Part shown: piece by piece, positions 37,501 to 51,108 of the stretch | Layout: every line of letters begins with the position of its first letter | How positions within the stretch are numbered: position 1 is the stretch's first letter | Assembly: GCA_914767715.1 (NCBI GenBank) | Contig: OU612072.1 | Span: 3,536,001-3,600,000 of the forward strand | DNA from: Membranipora membranacea | Lineage: Eukaryota > Bryozoa > Gymnolaemata > Cheilostomatida > Membraniporidae | Length of the DNA: 64,000 nucleotides | Reading direction: 5' to 3' | Notes under the pieces: model-generated | Databases searched by the model: none | Told to the model about the DNA's origin: nothing | Seen by the model: the letters and a program-made list of their open reading frames with translations, nothing else | Program-made: the position numbers and the translations under genes

Positions 37501-40500
37501 GTTTCATAATTCATGCAAATTGGATCAAACTGTTCACCTAAATGTTACCTGAATGTCGAAAATCCCTCACTAAAGCCTACTATCACTATAGCATCGTCTA
37601 ACTGTAGTAAAGCTTACCAGTGTATTCAGCCAGCTGAGCAGCCACTTTCTCAGCAAATCCAACTCTAGTATTCAGTCCGGTACCTACTGCTGTACCACCT
37701 AAATAATCACATAAATCCTCATATTGACGGAACTTCCCAGTGCAGGTTTTTTTGCTAGAGCATTCCTGATTTTGCCATCTTTTCGAATTCGTAATCTCTG
37801 CCCTCAGCACATCAACTTACTATTTACATTACCTAACATTTACATTTATTACTACTGTCTATATAGAGAACTAAACCAACTGTTCATTTTTTGACCCAAG
37901 GAGTTTGAAGTTTAGCTCCTTGGAAATATGTAATAAATTTCAGTATATCCTTACCTGCTGCTAGTTCAGCCACACTTCTCAGGCTATTCTTTACTCTAGT
38001 TATAGAGTTACTCATCTGTTGTATAAATCCGCTCAGCTCCTGACTTAGTGATAGAGGTGTCGCATCCTACAATCAAATGTTAGAGAGGTAACACATCAAA
38101 TGCTGAGTGCAGATTTCAGACGGTAACACATCAGTCTATGGGTTTGGATGTCAGAGAATAGTACATCAAACGCAGAGTACAAATGACTGGATAAAATGGT
38201 CGGTGGAAATGATTGGGGGATGCCTTTGTTATTTCAAAGGACAAAGCTGACTTTGACACCAATATACGAGTTTCAATAAATTATTTATCACATTTAACGT
38301 TGCACATAACTACTGAAAACAGTCTATAACCACATATTAGCCTACTTGTAGATGAGTTCTGCCTATCTTGATGATACCCTCAAACTGTTCTTGTTTCTGC
38401 TGTAGGGCAGATTTGAGTTTATTTAGAGCTGGAATGAGCCTGATACTGGCCTGCTGATATACGGCTATATGCATAGCTGTCGGGAATGTGTCATTAGAAC
38501 TCTAAAATGATGATTTAAAATCATTGAATGTGAGAATTGAATACAAGAGTCAGCACACAGATATGATTATTGAATACACTGGTCAGAATCTACCAACCGA
38601 ATCACAGACTTCTTAGGATTGCCCGTCTCAAAAATATGATCAGCCATGAAAACATCATATCTACCCTCTGAGAGACCCACTGGAGGGACTAACTGACTGA
38701 TTAGAGACTGATAGTTAATCTTACTGTGTTATTGTGAATCGTGCGTATTAGAATCTGAAATTTGAGAGCCACAACCGAATGTGAAATGTGTGTAAGCATT
38801 GACCTGATGTGAGGCATCGAGATTTATTGAAAAATATAAATGATGAGTAATCTAGCATTGGCACGGCGACAATTTTAGAATTTTAGCGACGATTCTGGAC
38901 ATACGAAATACTTACTTGATCAAGATTTACTGTGAAAAAAATTCATTTTTAGGTTGTGTGTATTTAGAGTTGAAGGATAAAAGGAATCATTTGAAGACTT
39001 TGCTGGTCGGCCATTGAGGAGGACTTACGGCCATTCACAACTGAGCTGCTAGTCATTTATACTAAGCAAGGCAATGCAAAACAATGCCAATCATGTTAAC
39101 AACACACAAGGTCAAACCCTTGGCGAACTTACAACATGCGAAGGCTGCCACTGGTAGGTTTCTAAATCATTATATCTTGGATAGTTTATTGTCTAGTTAG
39201 CGTGATTTCCATTGGAAGCAACCTACTTACCTGGCTCATATTGACATGATCATTAGGATGTACAGGAGATTTAGATCCAAGCACCCCACCACAAAATCGA
39301 ATAGCCTGATTACTGATAACCTCATTTACATTCATGTTAGTCTGAGTTCCTGACCCAGTCTGCCAGATAACCAGGGGGAAATGATCATCCAATTTTCCAT
39401 CTACAACCTGGTAAAAGAAAATAAAGATAATTTAAGGCTTAGTTTGACCAATAAAACAAATATTATAATTACTAAATGTTGCTCAGCTCAGTTTAGCACA
39501 CGGGCAGAACTCTCCATATTGAAACCCTTATCTTATATACATCTGAGTGGTGTATTGAGAAATAAAGTAATCAACATATAATAAAATATTTTGCTCTTTT
39601 TATTAATACTTGACTCTAGTTCCTCTGCAATAAGAGGGCCTACAGTTTTCCAATTTTGACCGTGTGACTTATCTCGATCTTATAGCTATTGGGAGTGTGA
39701 TTGTGGATCGAGTCAGTGGAAGTCAGGAGTAATGATTAAGGGTACAGGCTTACACAACAACATGTAGTTAAAAGATCTCTTCCGCCCCTTCGATATAAAA
39801 AGTAGTCGATTTTCCAACAGACACGGAAAAAGGGATGAGATGTGTATTAGGGCTCGCAGTACATGTACTCAAGAGGGGATAATAACCTCTGCTTCAATAG
39901 CTTCAAGTCATTTATCTTGCATTTATGCTACGTGTAGATAAGAAACAAATCGACTACGGAGGGCGGATGTGACAGATTTAATGTATCCAACAAAATGTAT
40001 CGCCATAGCTACTAATTATATTCTTGTTTTATCTCGTATAAGAGCTCAACAATATTGACAAACCTCTTGCGCCGCCTCCATGATAGCATCAGCTATTTCT
40101 TCTTTGAGCCCAAATTCTTGGTTCACCTCTGCAGCAGCCTTCTTAAGTAGTGCTAACGCCCGTATCACTTCAATCTGCGAGTAGTAAGGAATCTATACTA
40201 AATGTATCGATGAGAGATGGCTTGAAAAATAACAATTTCTCAGTACAGTTTAGATGCCATCACATTTCTTTTCATCTAGGGGACAACCAGACAGCTGAAT
40301 ATTAAAAACATTGGTAGTCTAGCTTTTGCCACATATTTAAAAGGAATCGATGAGGACAAATTAACCTCAAATATCACTGGGTTTAAAACAGGATGCTCGA
40401 GCAATCAGCAATAACAAATTGGCAGACTCCTTGATACCCATTACAACCCAAATCTTTATAGTGACTAAACAATAAACCAAGGATTTCAAAAAATTGCCTA

Positions 40501-40898
40501 ATCATTCTCTTCCATAGAACTATTTCATCATATCAAAATTGTCATTTTTTCTATCCTGTTTTATGAAGTGACTCCAATGTTTTTTTTGTAACATATTTCA
40601 CAACGTAAACAAGTTGATAAGAATGACAATTACAGTTCAAAAATTTGATCACATTGACTGGATATCATATACACACAATCTCACAATCGTTGCCCTTGTT
40701 TTTTGTAAATTACACACTAAGCAATATCTTAGAGCCAGGGGTACTGCTACTTACAGGCATCTGCTCACGTTTATCTCCGATTTTGAAGTTGATGATTGAT
40801 CTAGCCGTATTTGCTCCATATAGTTTTTCAGAGGGGACTTCTATCGGCCCAAAGCTGTCCGTCTCAATCCTCACTCCTCGCTTCCCTTCTGAGCCCAT
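34586..40898 (-). CDS. FH: Fumarate hydratase, class II
   Basis: Eleven minus-strand exons join in frame: 40755-40898, 40064-40174, 39231-39407, 38346-38501, 37955-38066, 37618-37698, 37278-37388, 36840-36932, 36084-36284, 35644-35725 and 34586-34727. The product is 469 aa, full length for the family. Signature regions are intact: [15 protein letters not shown] and [19 protein letters not shown] (substrate-binding), [16 protein letters not shown] (general base region), and the fumarase/aspartase signature [15 protein letters not shown] split between exons 8 and 9. The enzyme is a homotetramer that interconverts fumarate and malate in the TCA cycle and in cytosolic purine/urea-linked metabolism. 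The chosen ATG gives [20 protein letters not shown], which starts at the conserved core with no mitochondrial presequence. An in-frame stop lies eight codons upstream, so a presequence would need another exon. Confidence 0.95.
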
Positions 40899-41999
40899 GT
40901 TGTATGAGTAAGTTTGATCAGCTGCTTACCAAGTACAGACAACGGGTGGAACCTAATGAATACAAAATATACAAATATCAGAGAAAGTGAAATCAAACTT
41001 TTTTACTTCTTGATTGACGTACCCCTTCCCAAACATAGAGCGTTCCCAGCTCTATGAAAATTAAGTCACCAAATTATCTCATAAAAGCAAGGGTAATCCG
41101 ACGTGATGGACAAAACTGGGGTAGCGATGTTTTGCCTTGAATGTAAAAGCCGCTATAATTCATCAGTCGACATTGTTGAGAAAAATTCTCATATGCATCT
41201 GTTTCCTATTTATATTTTATATACGTTGTGTAATTTTGCCAGAACCTCGATACATGCAAGCAATCATATTCTTCTTACCTGTTTACTTGTAACAAATATT
41301 TCATATGAAATCATTACCCTAGACCTAGAATTTCACAGAACTATGTCAGTTAAGCCGGGAGATACTCCCCTTTTTAATAAACTGTTGTGCATTCACTATA
41401 ACTCAAGTCACAAAAATGTTGGAAAACACCAACAGAAACTAACAAGCAAAGCTCACAATGACCTGGCCACAATCTCTAAACGATTGACGGAGGAACAAGT
41501 TGTGTGAGATGAGATCATAAGGCGATTCTCAGCTCGATGACGACACATATATACAAACATCAGATACTGATGAGGTAGATGAAAGGGTTACAATGATCTC
41601 TCACCCAGAAGTCGAATATTCAACAGGGTGACAACCTGGCAGTGCAATATATGGCTGTGAGGTTACTAATACCATTACGAAAAAAATTATGCTGTTCTGA
41701 ATGGGCACTAAAACAGGCCCTGGCGACAGGTGTTGTAAGGTGTGTGGCAGGTGCTGTATGGGACATGTCTTACAGCACGCATGAGGCGTCTACAGCACCA
41801 ACAACAATTCTGTATAGGCCCAAGTGTTGGATTGGACTAAGTACCTAAAATATGTCTTAAACAGGGAACATGGGCTGCACCATCAAATTCTATGATTCTT
41901 TTCATAAAACTGGCTACTGCCCACACAGAACTGGACTTTTCTTGTAATGACTGCATCAGATTATGTGTGAAAGTCCATGGTGGCACACTAAGGGACAGC

Positions 42000-42087
42000 A
42001 CAGGCCTTCTGTAGTTTGTGCAAGTCCAGTGTTCGCGGCCACTGAGGCAGTCGACCACCGAACCTACACCAACTACAGAAGGCCTGT
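42000..42087. repeat. Inverted repeat with 17-bp perfect arms
   Basis: ACAGGCCTTCTGTAGTT at 42000-42016 is exactly reverse-complemented at 42071-42087 around a 54-base loop. It could be a small foldback element or a hairpin in a transcript. Confidence 0.85.
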
Positions 42088-42578
42088 TATGGATAGAGAC
42101 AACTACTGGTAGCGCCAAAGCATTGTATGAAAATGTTCAACCCCACAGACCAATGTCGGTGGAGAAACCTGTGCCTGAGCTAGCAGTCTTATCTGGGTCG
42201 TTTTGTATGGGAAACGAGTCAGGTACTGGACATTTCGGTCGGACAAAAAAACAACCCAACACCAAAGAGTAACAGGGGCTGTTGCTCCTTGCTCACACTA
42301 AGCCCCAGTACACCCTTGAGTAAACTAAACCCCTTGAAATGACCAGCAACTACTGAACCAACTAGTAGGTAGACAGAGTTATTAGTAACTAGTATGTAGA
42401 GTGTAACATTGGTGGAACTAACATCTAGTATATAGTAACGATAGTGTCACTTGAAACAAGTGAGTGAGTGGTGTCAATGACCAACTCATTCCCGGTAGTA
42501 TGAACAAATTAAAACACAAAAGTAAGTCAATGAGTGCTCAAGGGTCATGATAACCATTGGAGTACTCCTTGTTGATTG

Positions 42579-42602
42579 AATCAGGGAGAATTCTCCCTGA
42601 TT
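42579..42602. repeat. Perfect 24-bp palindrome
   Basis: AATCAGGGAGAA and its reverse complement TTCTCCCTGATT, with no spacer. A second short palindrome (ATAGGACTGC-G-GCAGTCCTAT) follows at 42621-42641. Confidence 0.85.
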
Positions 42603-44384
42603 GAATCCATTGAAAAATACATAGGACTGCGGCAGTCCTATGCTGGTTTCATAGTTCCTCAGTGAACAACGTTTTCTATATCCATGTCTCTAGAAGTAGA
42701 GCATGTTTATTCAAGGGGTCTTCTACTCCTTGGTTCATTACTGAACTCAAGCTGCAGTGAATCACAGTACATCCCCAATGACTTCATTGCATGTCGAACT
42801 TGTTGAAGAAGATGCAGATTGAATTTTTCTTTCTATTTGTCATATGTAGCCTAATTTTTTTAAATGAAAATATTACACAGAAGGGGTCGTCGCAGTCTAC
42901 GTCACTGGTTCTTACCCCGCACAATTACTTGCTCTTATGTTTAAGGAAATTAAGTCTAATCAGTAAATACAGCCTTTCACAATTGCAAGTTGTCTTTTCA
43001 TTGATGCAGGTGCAAGCAAATCTAAATAGCAAGTGGAATGTGAATAAAGGGTAGAACCAGGGAAAGTTTATCCACAAACAAAATATGTAAAAATTTTGAA
43101 ATTTTGAGCAACTTAGACATTATATCTGTTGTTTTTTACTTAGTGTTTAACGACGTTTCGCCAATTATAATGAAAGCTAATTGAGGTCCAAATAATCGCC
43201 CATAAATCACACAACATGTTAATTTTGTTGCAACCTATTTCAATTTTGTTTCTTCTCAACAAAATTGGTGACTCAAAGACACGGCGGACTTCATTGTTAT
43301 CCAGGAAGCTTAATTTTCATATAAAACTTTGAACAATATGGTGACATTTAATGAGGGATGACCCAGGGTAATTAACTAGCAGATTTAAGGCGTTGTACTG
43401 AGAGGCTGATTGCTGCCACAATAAATAAGAGCCATACATCTATCTATGATGAGCATAATGTTGAGTTGTAAAAATTCTAGGGCGACGCTCGGACTTTTTA
43501 AGAAGGCCTCTAAAACTGAATGGTTGAAAATCAAAAGCAAGATTCTTTTTGAAAATGCCTTATTGATTAACAAAACTTTATATCTCCCTAAATGATCAGG
43601 TACCTAATTTTTATGAATTATGTTCATAACTAAAATGCTACATGGCCAAAAAGCATACTTTAGCAACACATCAATAAAAAGCTCCAGTTCAATATGTCAC
43701 CAATCCGATAGCGGTACGGTCTGTTGGGATAACATCAAACTTTATTTCTTGAGAATTTGTGCTTGTTTTGTGAAAAAAAGCCATAATGTGGAATAGCGAT
43801 AAAGCTGCATGGCTAACACCAGATACAGCAACAGGCAAAAATCATGTAAGCGCTTTCTGCATGCTACTCTGATATACATGTAAGTTAACATGTCATAGAT
43901 TTGCTTTATCCTTATGTAACAGGTTTGGGATATGATAGTTGTGAGCAGCATAATAAAGTAACATAATAAAGTGATATATAGTATGTTATCCTTGATATCC
44001 TATGTTATCTTGGAGATTTGAAATTGACACCTGATCTGTGATAACTGTTTGTGGTAAAAAGATAATGGCTGATGTAATCAGAACAATGTCCATATTTCTG
44101 ATCAGACACTTCTGCATCGTTCCCAGTGTTATGTTGTTGTTCCCCAATAGCCATCGTTTCTTACATGTTTATCTTCAGGTATCCTTAGATTGAGTTCACC
44201 TGATGAACCAATCATGAATAATATAGTGCTGTTATCACATTTTGGTTTTAAGAGATTTCATTAGGTTACAAGATCACTGAATGGATATCGTGTTGACCAC
44301 AAGGGCATTAAAAATCTGAGAAAAAAACATTACCTAGTAATAGTAACTGTTTGTGGATGGAGCTAGGATAGGCACTTTATTATT

Positions 44385-47300
44385 ATGTCTACTCACAGAG
44401 AGATCCCACATCTGGCAACAAACACAGCAAGGAATGACTCAAGTGTCTCTTCAGAGGATGAAAATCAGCCATTGTTACATTCTAAAAGACACAGCAGCCC
44501 TTCATTGTCAGCCTCATTGTCTACCTCAGATTCAGACTCAGATCTCACCAACCCTAAACACCAGATAAGAGCGAGCTGGCGTACGTGGACTAGGGCACAA
44601 TGGATTATACTCATCACACACTGCAGTCTCCTCTTCTGTGGCTCTATAGGTTATTCTCTACTGGCAGCATTCTTCCCTCAAGAGGCATCAAAAAAAGGGG
44701 CGGATCCGTTGGTGATAGGACTTATATTTGGTGTTTATGAGCTTGTAGTATTCATGATGTCGCCTGTGTTCGGCAGTCTGGTGAGTTTAGTCTCAAATGG
44801 AATATCCTTCAGACAATTTGGTCGCTGGGTTCAGTTCTACCAGACAAAAATGTACTGATATTACTTCTTTGACATCAGTGATTGATAGTGATGAAAATGG
44901 AATTACAATTCTTTAGCTGTTTTGTGTTTTACAGATCTCAAAGGTAACCCCACGGTGGATGTGTTTGAGTGGAAGCATCATTTCTGGCGGATGTACTATA
45001 TTGTTTGGGTGAGTGGGCATTATTCTTGTTGGTAGTGCTCGTTTTTGCCAGTCATTGAGTATTTGGCCTGAAGGTGCTAGCTTTCTAGTTTTGAATTTGA
45101 GGTGAATGCTAAATTTCTAAGATCTGAGCTTTATTCATTGTATAATGGTCTCACGCCTGATACTGTAGCAAAGCGAAATTCAGTTTTCTTGCAAGATATA
45201 TGTGAGATAACCATTATATAATCAATATTGATTAGTCCATCTGCTTTATCTATTAACACATTATCAACATAAGTTTGTCCACAATAAGTTTAACTTCTCT
45301 CTGTCAGATAATCTTGCTACTTGAGACATTTTCACACAAACAAGTTCGACATTTTGAGTAAAACCAAGATACATTATGTTTGCTAGCTGAAAGCCTTAGG
45401 TAACTGCGAGAAATTTTTTAAGTTTTAAAAATGCCAAAATGACGTAAAATATTTGCAATGTTTATGTATCAAATTAAAGTAAATGACATCAATCCAGATC
45501 ATTTATGATGTCGACTTGCTGTCTCAAAGACATGGCTGTTTCCTAGCCTGTCTTGACAAGCTATGTTCAGTGGTGGGGGGGGGGGGGGGGGGCAACCTAT
45601 CGAATAAAGCTTGTCAAGACAGGCTAGGCTGTTTTCTAGCCCTAAGGGAACTGTCATGTTTAGAGTGGACATGTACGTGTTTTTTTATTTTTTAGACTTC
45701 TTCAGTGGTGTCCAGATGGGGTTCCCTTCCTATCCATGTGTTTCCTTATAAGAATAGTAAATGCACTCGGGGCATCGATGGCGGTCGTCAGTAACTACGC
45801 AATCCTGTCTATAGCATTCCCTGATCATATAGCCATTGTAAATGTGAGTAACAGTGGATCATTGACTGGTCAAATCTCCAAATATCATGCTGTGAAAGAA
45901 TGATGCTATTAGATATACAGTTCTTCATCAGAAATTGTCGTATATAAATTACTAAAAAAATTGCATATACTATATATAACATAATACATATTATCATTAC
46001 ATGATCTTCTTTTAGAGTATAGCTGGGATGCCTGTAGGACTGGGTTTCACACTCGGACCAGTCGTAGGAGGCATACTCTATGATGTAAGTTTACTGTTTA
46101 TAACATATCCCGATGATTTGAGCTGCAATGCAGTTTATGCGGAAAATATACGTGAAAGGTGTAGACTGAAAGGTGAACCGGGAAGGTTTGATCCACATCA
46201 TAACAGCCAGAATATTCATAGATATGACTCTTCCACGAAATGAGGACTTTTTTCAAGAGGGGCCTGATAGGAAATGTTATCGCTTGAGTGGAAATACAGG
46301 TGCCCACACCTGGGATTAATAACAACCCCCCTCCCCACCCCCCCCCCCCCCCCCGAAACAAGTTTGATTTAGCACCTGTTAGTATTAAACCTAGGAGACA
46401 ACTTTATACAAGTTCAACACCCACAGGGGTTGTCACAATAAAATCATAATATATTAGTAACAAGACAGTGCCCAACAACATTGACCAATTGGCAAATAAC
46501 CCCAACTAACTATCATCATATTTTAGAATACATTATCCGATACCAAGAAGTTGCAGTTGGTCAATTTATCAAATGAATAATGAATATTAATGTTTGTGAT
46601 ATTGTGTATATTATACCCATGATATAATTAATGATAGTGGAGACACAGGCCGCTGGTTATCATTGATATCATTAGTGATTGATTTAAAAATGAGCAAAGT
46701 CACATTTTGGGAACATCTGATTAGCTGTGAGAATGCTGCAAGATCTCACCCAAGTCAAGCCATCAATACTTGCACTATTCTTATCTCTTTTCTTGTCTCG
46801 CCTCCTTTTTAGAGTGGTGGTTTTATCATGCCGTTCTCTGTAGTAGGAGGAATATCTCTCGTTGCCACTATTGCTGCTTTCTTTGAACCCGTCATACATG
46901 GCGATGGTAAGATTCAGCAAAGCGGAATCATATTTCGCTCTATCTCAAAATGCATAAAATGTTAGAAAAGGCGGGTAGTTCTTGGGATTATCCAATTGCA
47001 GAATCTTCTGATATGATGTCATTCAATAAACATGTGTGTATATATAAATATATTATAAACCCTAGAAGAATTAGTTTAGCTAGTGTTAGCTCATTTGAAA
47101 GTGAATTAATGCTAGCTAGCACCATATTTTAGCTAGCTGAGGTGGAAGTCTATATTATGTATTAAGTAAAAGGGGTTAGTAAATGTTTGTTAGCCCAAAT
47201 TCTAGCTATTTAAAAGCCATTTTTGAAATGATGAACATAGCCTTGACCGAATACTCTACCACGCTAGGGTATACAAATTTTGTGGCCAAAACTAAGAATT

Positions 47301-49980
47301 ACTAAATGATTCTAAATATCAATGTTATGCTTTCCTTACAGGGGAGGAATCGTCTCTGAAGTTTTATACTTTGCTGAGTAATACTGGAATAGCTCTGATA
47401 TGTGTACATTATGTCGGAGCAAGCCTCAGTATGACATATCTCGATCCTATTTTGAGTCAGTGGTTACAGGATACTGTGAGTGTGGAAGTGTTACACCCCT
47501 CCCTCCCCCTCAAATATTATAACATAACTCAATTTGTGGTAGCTGAACTTTTAAATTGTCTGATGTTCTAACGCATGAAGCAAGTCAGCTCTGAGACTGA
47601 AACAATATTTACTTCAAAATGAAAACACTTTCATATCATATATAAATGCCAGCTAAAATTTTGGAGGTAGAGCACAATCTGTTATGTATTTCAATCTGAT
47701 TATTTTTATATCTATTTTGACAGTTTTCGATCAGTGTGACGGTGGTAGGTCTGGTGTTCCTTATCTGGTCTGGTGTTTATACACTTCTATCACCTGTCAT
47801 CGGTAAACTCACTGATAAGGTTTGTAGTATTTACATCCGTAATAAATGTAAATAAATAATATATTGGTTATATTGGTCTTATGACTTTGTTTTCTTAGGC
47901 TTTGTTATTAATCGCAGCGAGCGAACATGAAATCACAACCGTGTCTTCAACACAGAAGTTCACCCGCAATCATACAGGTTGAGCCCTAATTATTCTTACG
48001 GTTACATTGAATATATGCAGCAGCTAACCAATCGATGATATATAACTCAAGAAAGTCTGTTGAGGCGTCCAAGGATTCCTGATTTGATCATTGTTTCGTA
48101 GAAATCTTCACATTTGATATGTTAGAGCCCTTATACTAAACACGAAGACACCATCCAGCTGTTCATCTAAAGCACCTCCGATCTTTGACTTTTGCCTAGC
48201 TTATGTTATAAAATTACTGTGTTCTGATTTCAGGGTTATGTGTACAGTATTATGTTTGCTGGTGGGTTATTGCAGTGTATATCTTTTCTTCTTCTCGGAC
48301 CATCTCCTCTCCTAAAAAGCTTTATCCCAAAGTAAGACTCAATAACTACATCATTAAATCAGAGAACAATCACAATTCTCAGATTAAATGCACCAGCCGT
48401 TTTAGCTGCCTCACAGATTTTGCATCTTAGCAGCCTTGTAACCTCGTAACACGGCCTCGTTTTTGTTTTGGCCAAGGCTATTGGTACACTTTTTGATACT
48501 TATAGTGCACTGCAAGTGGCTCCAGAAATTATAAGGGACATCACTGCACATCCAAGCCTATAGCAGTGCTTAGAATAGCTGCAGAAAGTTGTACATACAT
48601 AGTTTATGATGTTCCCATAATTCTTTTTCGTGTATTTCTAATCTGAGACAAAAATATCAAAATGGTCAGATTAGTCCCCTAAACCCAGCTTAGACTTAGC
48701 TCATAACATCCCAATAAAACATGAACAGTTTTTTAGCAGACAACTGTGTCACAACACCAAACCGGTCAAAAAGGATTATAATAAAAATATATTGGGGTTC
48801 GCTTGTAGCTGCACATATTGTTGTTGCTATATATATATAATATCTTATTTATCTTGTTGACAGCAAGCTGTGGGTGGCCTGTGTAGCCTGTGGTCTAGCT
48901 GGACTGGCTAACACAGCAGCGTTCATACCTGTATATGTTGCTGCTATTAATCTCGTAATGTAAGTTTTTTTATTGTGTACCTCTTATAAAAACTTTTCTC
49001 ACATCCTTCTTTCAATACTACTTTGCCAACATCGTAACAAATATTATAATGAAAATATTAATTGTAATTGTGACCATTGTAATTTTTGAAAAGGTAGGTC
49101 TAAATTTGTGCTGGGATCACTTTATAACAATAAAATAATAATATTCCCTTTCTCTTTGCTAAGTGTCGATGGGTACACTATGGATACAAGAGTGTATGGT
49201 ATGATCTCTGCTCTTATAGCTTCTTCTAACTCACTTGGAGCACTGGCTGGTCCGGTTATAGCCGGATTTCTTGAATCACGATTAGGATTTGCCTGGAGTA
49301 TCACTGTGTGTGCTTTCATTGTCTTAGTAACTGTAAGTCAGTATTTATCACTCTGTTATGAGCAGTCAAAACACTGGTTCAGACTTGTTAAATACTGTCC
49401 GAAGGGCTTTAGAAGAGTCTCACCATTCTCGAGATGTCTGTTTTTCACATGTATTCTCAATAGATACCTGTAGTTTTTGACTCTGTAGCTAGTAAAATCA
49501 ATGAACTAGTTGGTAAAATACATTACCAATAAAGGACAAATCTGATTTGTTACGCTGTATTTCACTGCTTTAATGCAGTAGGCTACATATCAAAAAGAAC
49601 AGTTTTTAACGCAGAAAGTCAAAATTGTTTTCAACAAGGATAACCCTTTCGCAGGGCAAGATTACAAACACATACAATATATTTTAAGAATAAAAAAAAA
49701 CATATTTATTTATTCATAATTCATAATTCATAGCCTGCAAAAATGATGTTCTATTTACAAATTGATTGAAAAGTGCTTGCAGTGTTTTTGAAAACTATAC
49801 ATAGGTGATGTGGCACTGCCGATTCGAATAAAGTTTGAATGATTGCGTTACTTTCAGAGCACACCAATAGCTGTATACTGTACTGTAAGAAGCATGAGAG
49901 GATTGAAGTTATCTCCTTACCAGGAGATTGATTCCAAACACATAAACATTAATGACAACAACAACGCTGCTGCTACATAA
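44385..49980 (+). CDS. SLC18B1: MFS transporter, SLC18B1-like (vesicular polyamine transporter family)
   Basis: Eleven exons join in frame: 44385-44780, 44935-45008, 45696-45843, 46016-46084, 46813-46906, 47342-47475, 47724-47819, 48234-48331, 48864-48959, 49164-49332 and 49858-49980. The 498-residue product has a long polar Ser/Asp-rich N-terminus followed by about 12 membrane segments. SLC18B1 family marks include VIGLIFGVYELV in TM2, GGCTILFGLLQWCPDG, FLIRIVNALGASMAV, LGFTLGPVVGGILYD after TM5, LTDK in the TM8-9 loop, and LGALAGPVIAGFL near TM11. Human SLC18B1 (456 aa) is a vesicular polyamine exchanger. An acidic dileucine motif (ENQPLL, residues 26-31) fits sorting to endo-lysosomal or secretory vesicles. 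The tail NINDNNNAAAT is variable. Family assignment is strong; polyamine specificity is inherited from the family. Confidence 0.88.
45542..45628. repeat. Inverted repeat enclosing an 18-G run
   Basis: Perfect 21-bp arms (CCTAGCCTGTCTTGACAAGCT at 45542-45562 and its reverse complement at 45608-45628) flank a loop with G18 at 45575-45592. It lies in intron 2 of the transporter gene. The loop could form a G-quadruplex on the hairpin. Confidence 0.9.
46338..46354. repeat. Poly-C run
   Basis: Seventeen consecutive C preceded by C-rich sequence, in intron 4 of the transporter gene. Confidence 0.9.
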
Positions 49981-51108
49981 TCATCTGCAGGGCTTTGTTG
50001 ATATGATGTTGAGGAATCTATTCTATATGGTCGGTGTTCAATGGAAACCTCGTCAGCCTTGACTGTGGCCAAAGATGAAGATGAAACAACTTTATTTTTT
50101 CACTACATGTTTGCTGTAGGCGCAAACTTCGTTTTCAGCTGCCCACTCCTTGGGTTTCTAATATCTCAAACAGATTTTGTTAGCCCGTCTAGCTTTTTTC
50201 TCATCTCATGTTTAATCTAATTTTTCTGCATTGACAGTCGTTCCCTGATGACTTGTAAGATTCCACACCGACGAAAAGGGGGGTGGCAACAAAAATGCAG
50301 ACACATTGCATCAAACATGATCTATATTCTACTATGCGCCAAATCACTTTTAGCCTATAATTGTGACTCTAAACACGGGCTGATCAGAAATCCCGTCCTT
50401 TTTGAATTGATTGTCTTATGTGTAAAAAAGCTGGTTAATTATTGCCAACGCTTTCATTTGGTTCTACACCAAAAATATGTTTATATTTTGTTGCTTTTAT
50501 TGGCCATTTGTTAGTGTTCTGGAATTTTGGGGTGTTATTTACGATCGCATAATGCCAAAATAATATATAATGAACAACTTTTAAAGTTCAATCATTTGAA
50601 TTTTCGCAATTTAAAAGTTATAATCATCTTATTGATGATAATGGTAGGCAGAGAGTTTACTGTATTACTACACGCTCCTACGTTTATTGATCAGGGTCAT
50701 TATTACCATCAACATATAAATAATCTATATGTTTATAATTATTACAGTTGGTGTCAACTTAACTCTAACAATAGTATTATCCAAAGTGCAAGCATGCAAT
50801 AATATCTAAGAATAATATCGAGCGGAGCGACCGGAAAAGTGATCACTTTCTTCAAAGAATATTGTGATTTGTGCAAAAACATACAATGATCATTGAAATA
50901 AAAACTAATAGAACTAAATAAAAATAGATCATGTTGAATATAAAAAAAAAACAGCAAACCTTTTGAGGCAAGTTGCTCTCAAAAGATTTTATCATTTGAA
51001 AAATGTAATTAGGTAGTTGATGGTGAGGTAATTATTCTTTGCTCAAAACAAGCTGAGAGATAATACAAAGATAATCTAATGCTTCTCTTTGTAAACCATT
51101 CATAACAG
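49981..51108. other. 3' UTR of the transporter gene and spacer
   Basis: AATAAA motifs occur at about 50897 and 50918. I see no coding exon: the open frames at 50248-50514 and 50527-50802 are AT-driven and lack domains. Transcription of the non-coding array that follows probably starts in or before this region. Confidence 0.45.

Larger units (their letters stand above)
40899..44384. other. Divergent spacer between fumarase and the SLC18B1-like gene
   Basis: It should hold the promoters and 5' UTRs of both neighbours. I see no supported gene. The 134-residue plus frame at 41103-41507 and smaller ones around 41640-42270 lack domains or splice context. Several perfect palindromes cluster at 42.0-42.65 kb. 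Confidence 0.5.

Noticed and set aside
41103-41507. 134-residue plus-strand open frame upstream of fumarase
   Set aside because: No domain, no codon bias like the neighbouring genes, and no splice context.
41837-42118. Minus-strand frame ending in AAHVPCLRHIL, suggestive of a hAT/ZBED transposase
   Set aside because: The match is limited to about ten residues, the frame stops right after it and no catalytic region is visible.
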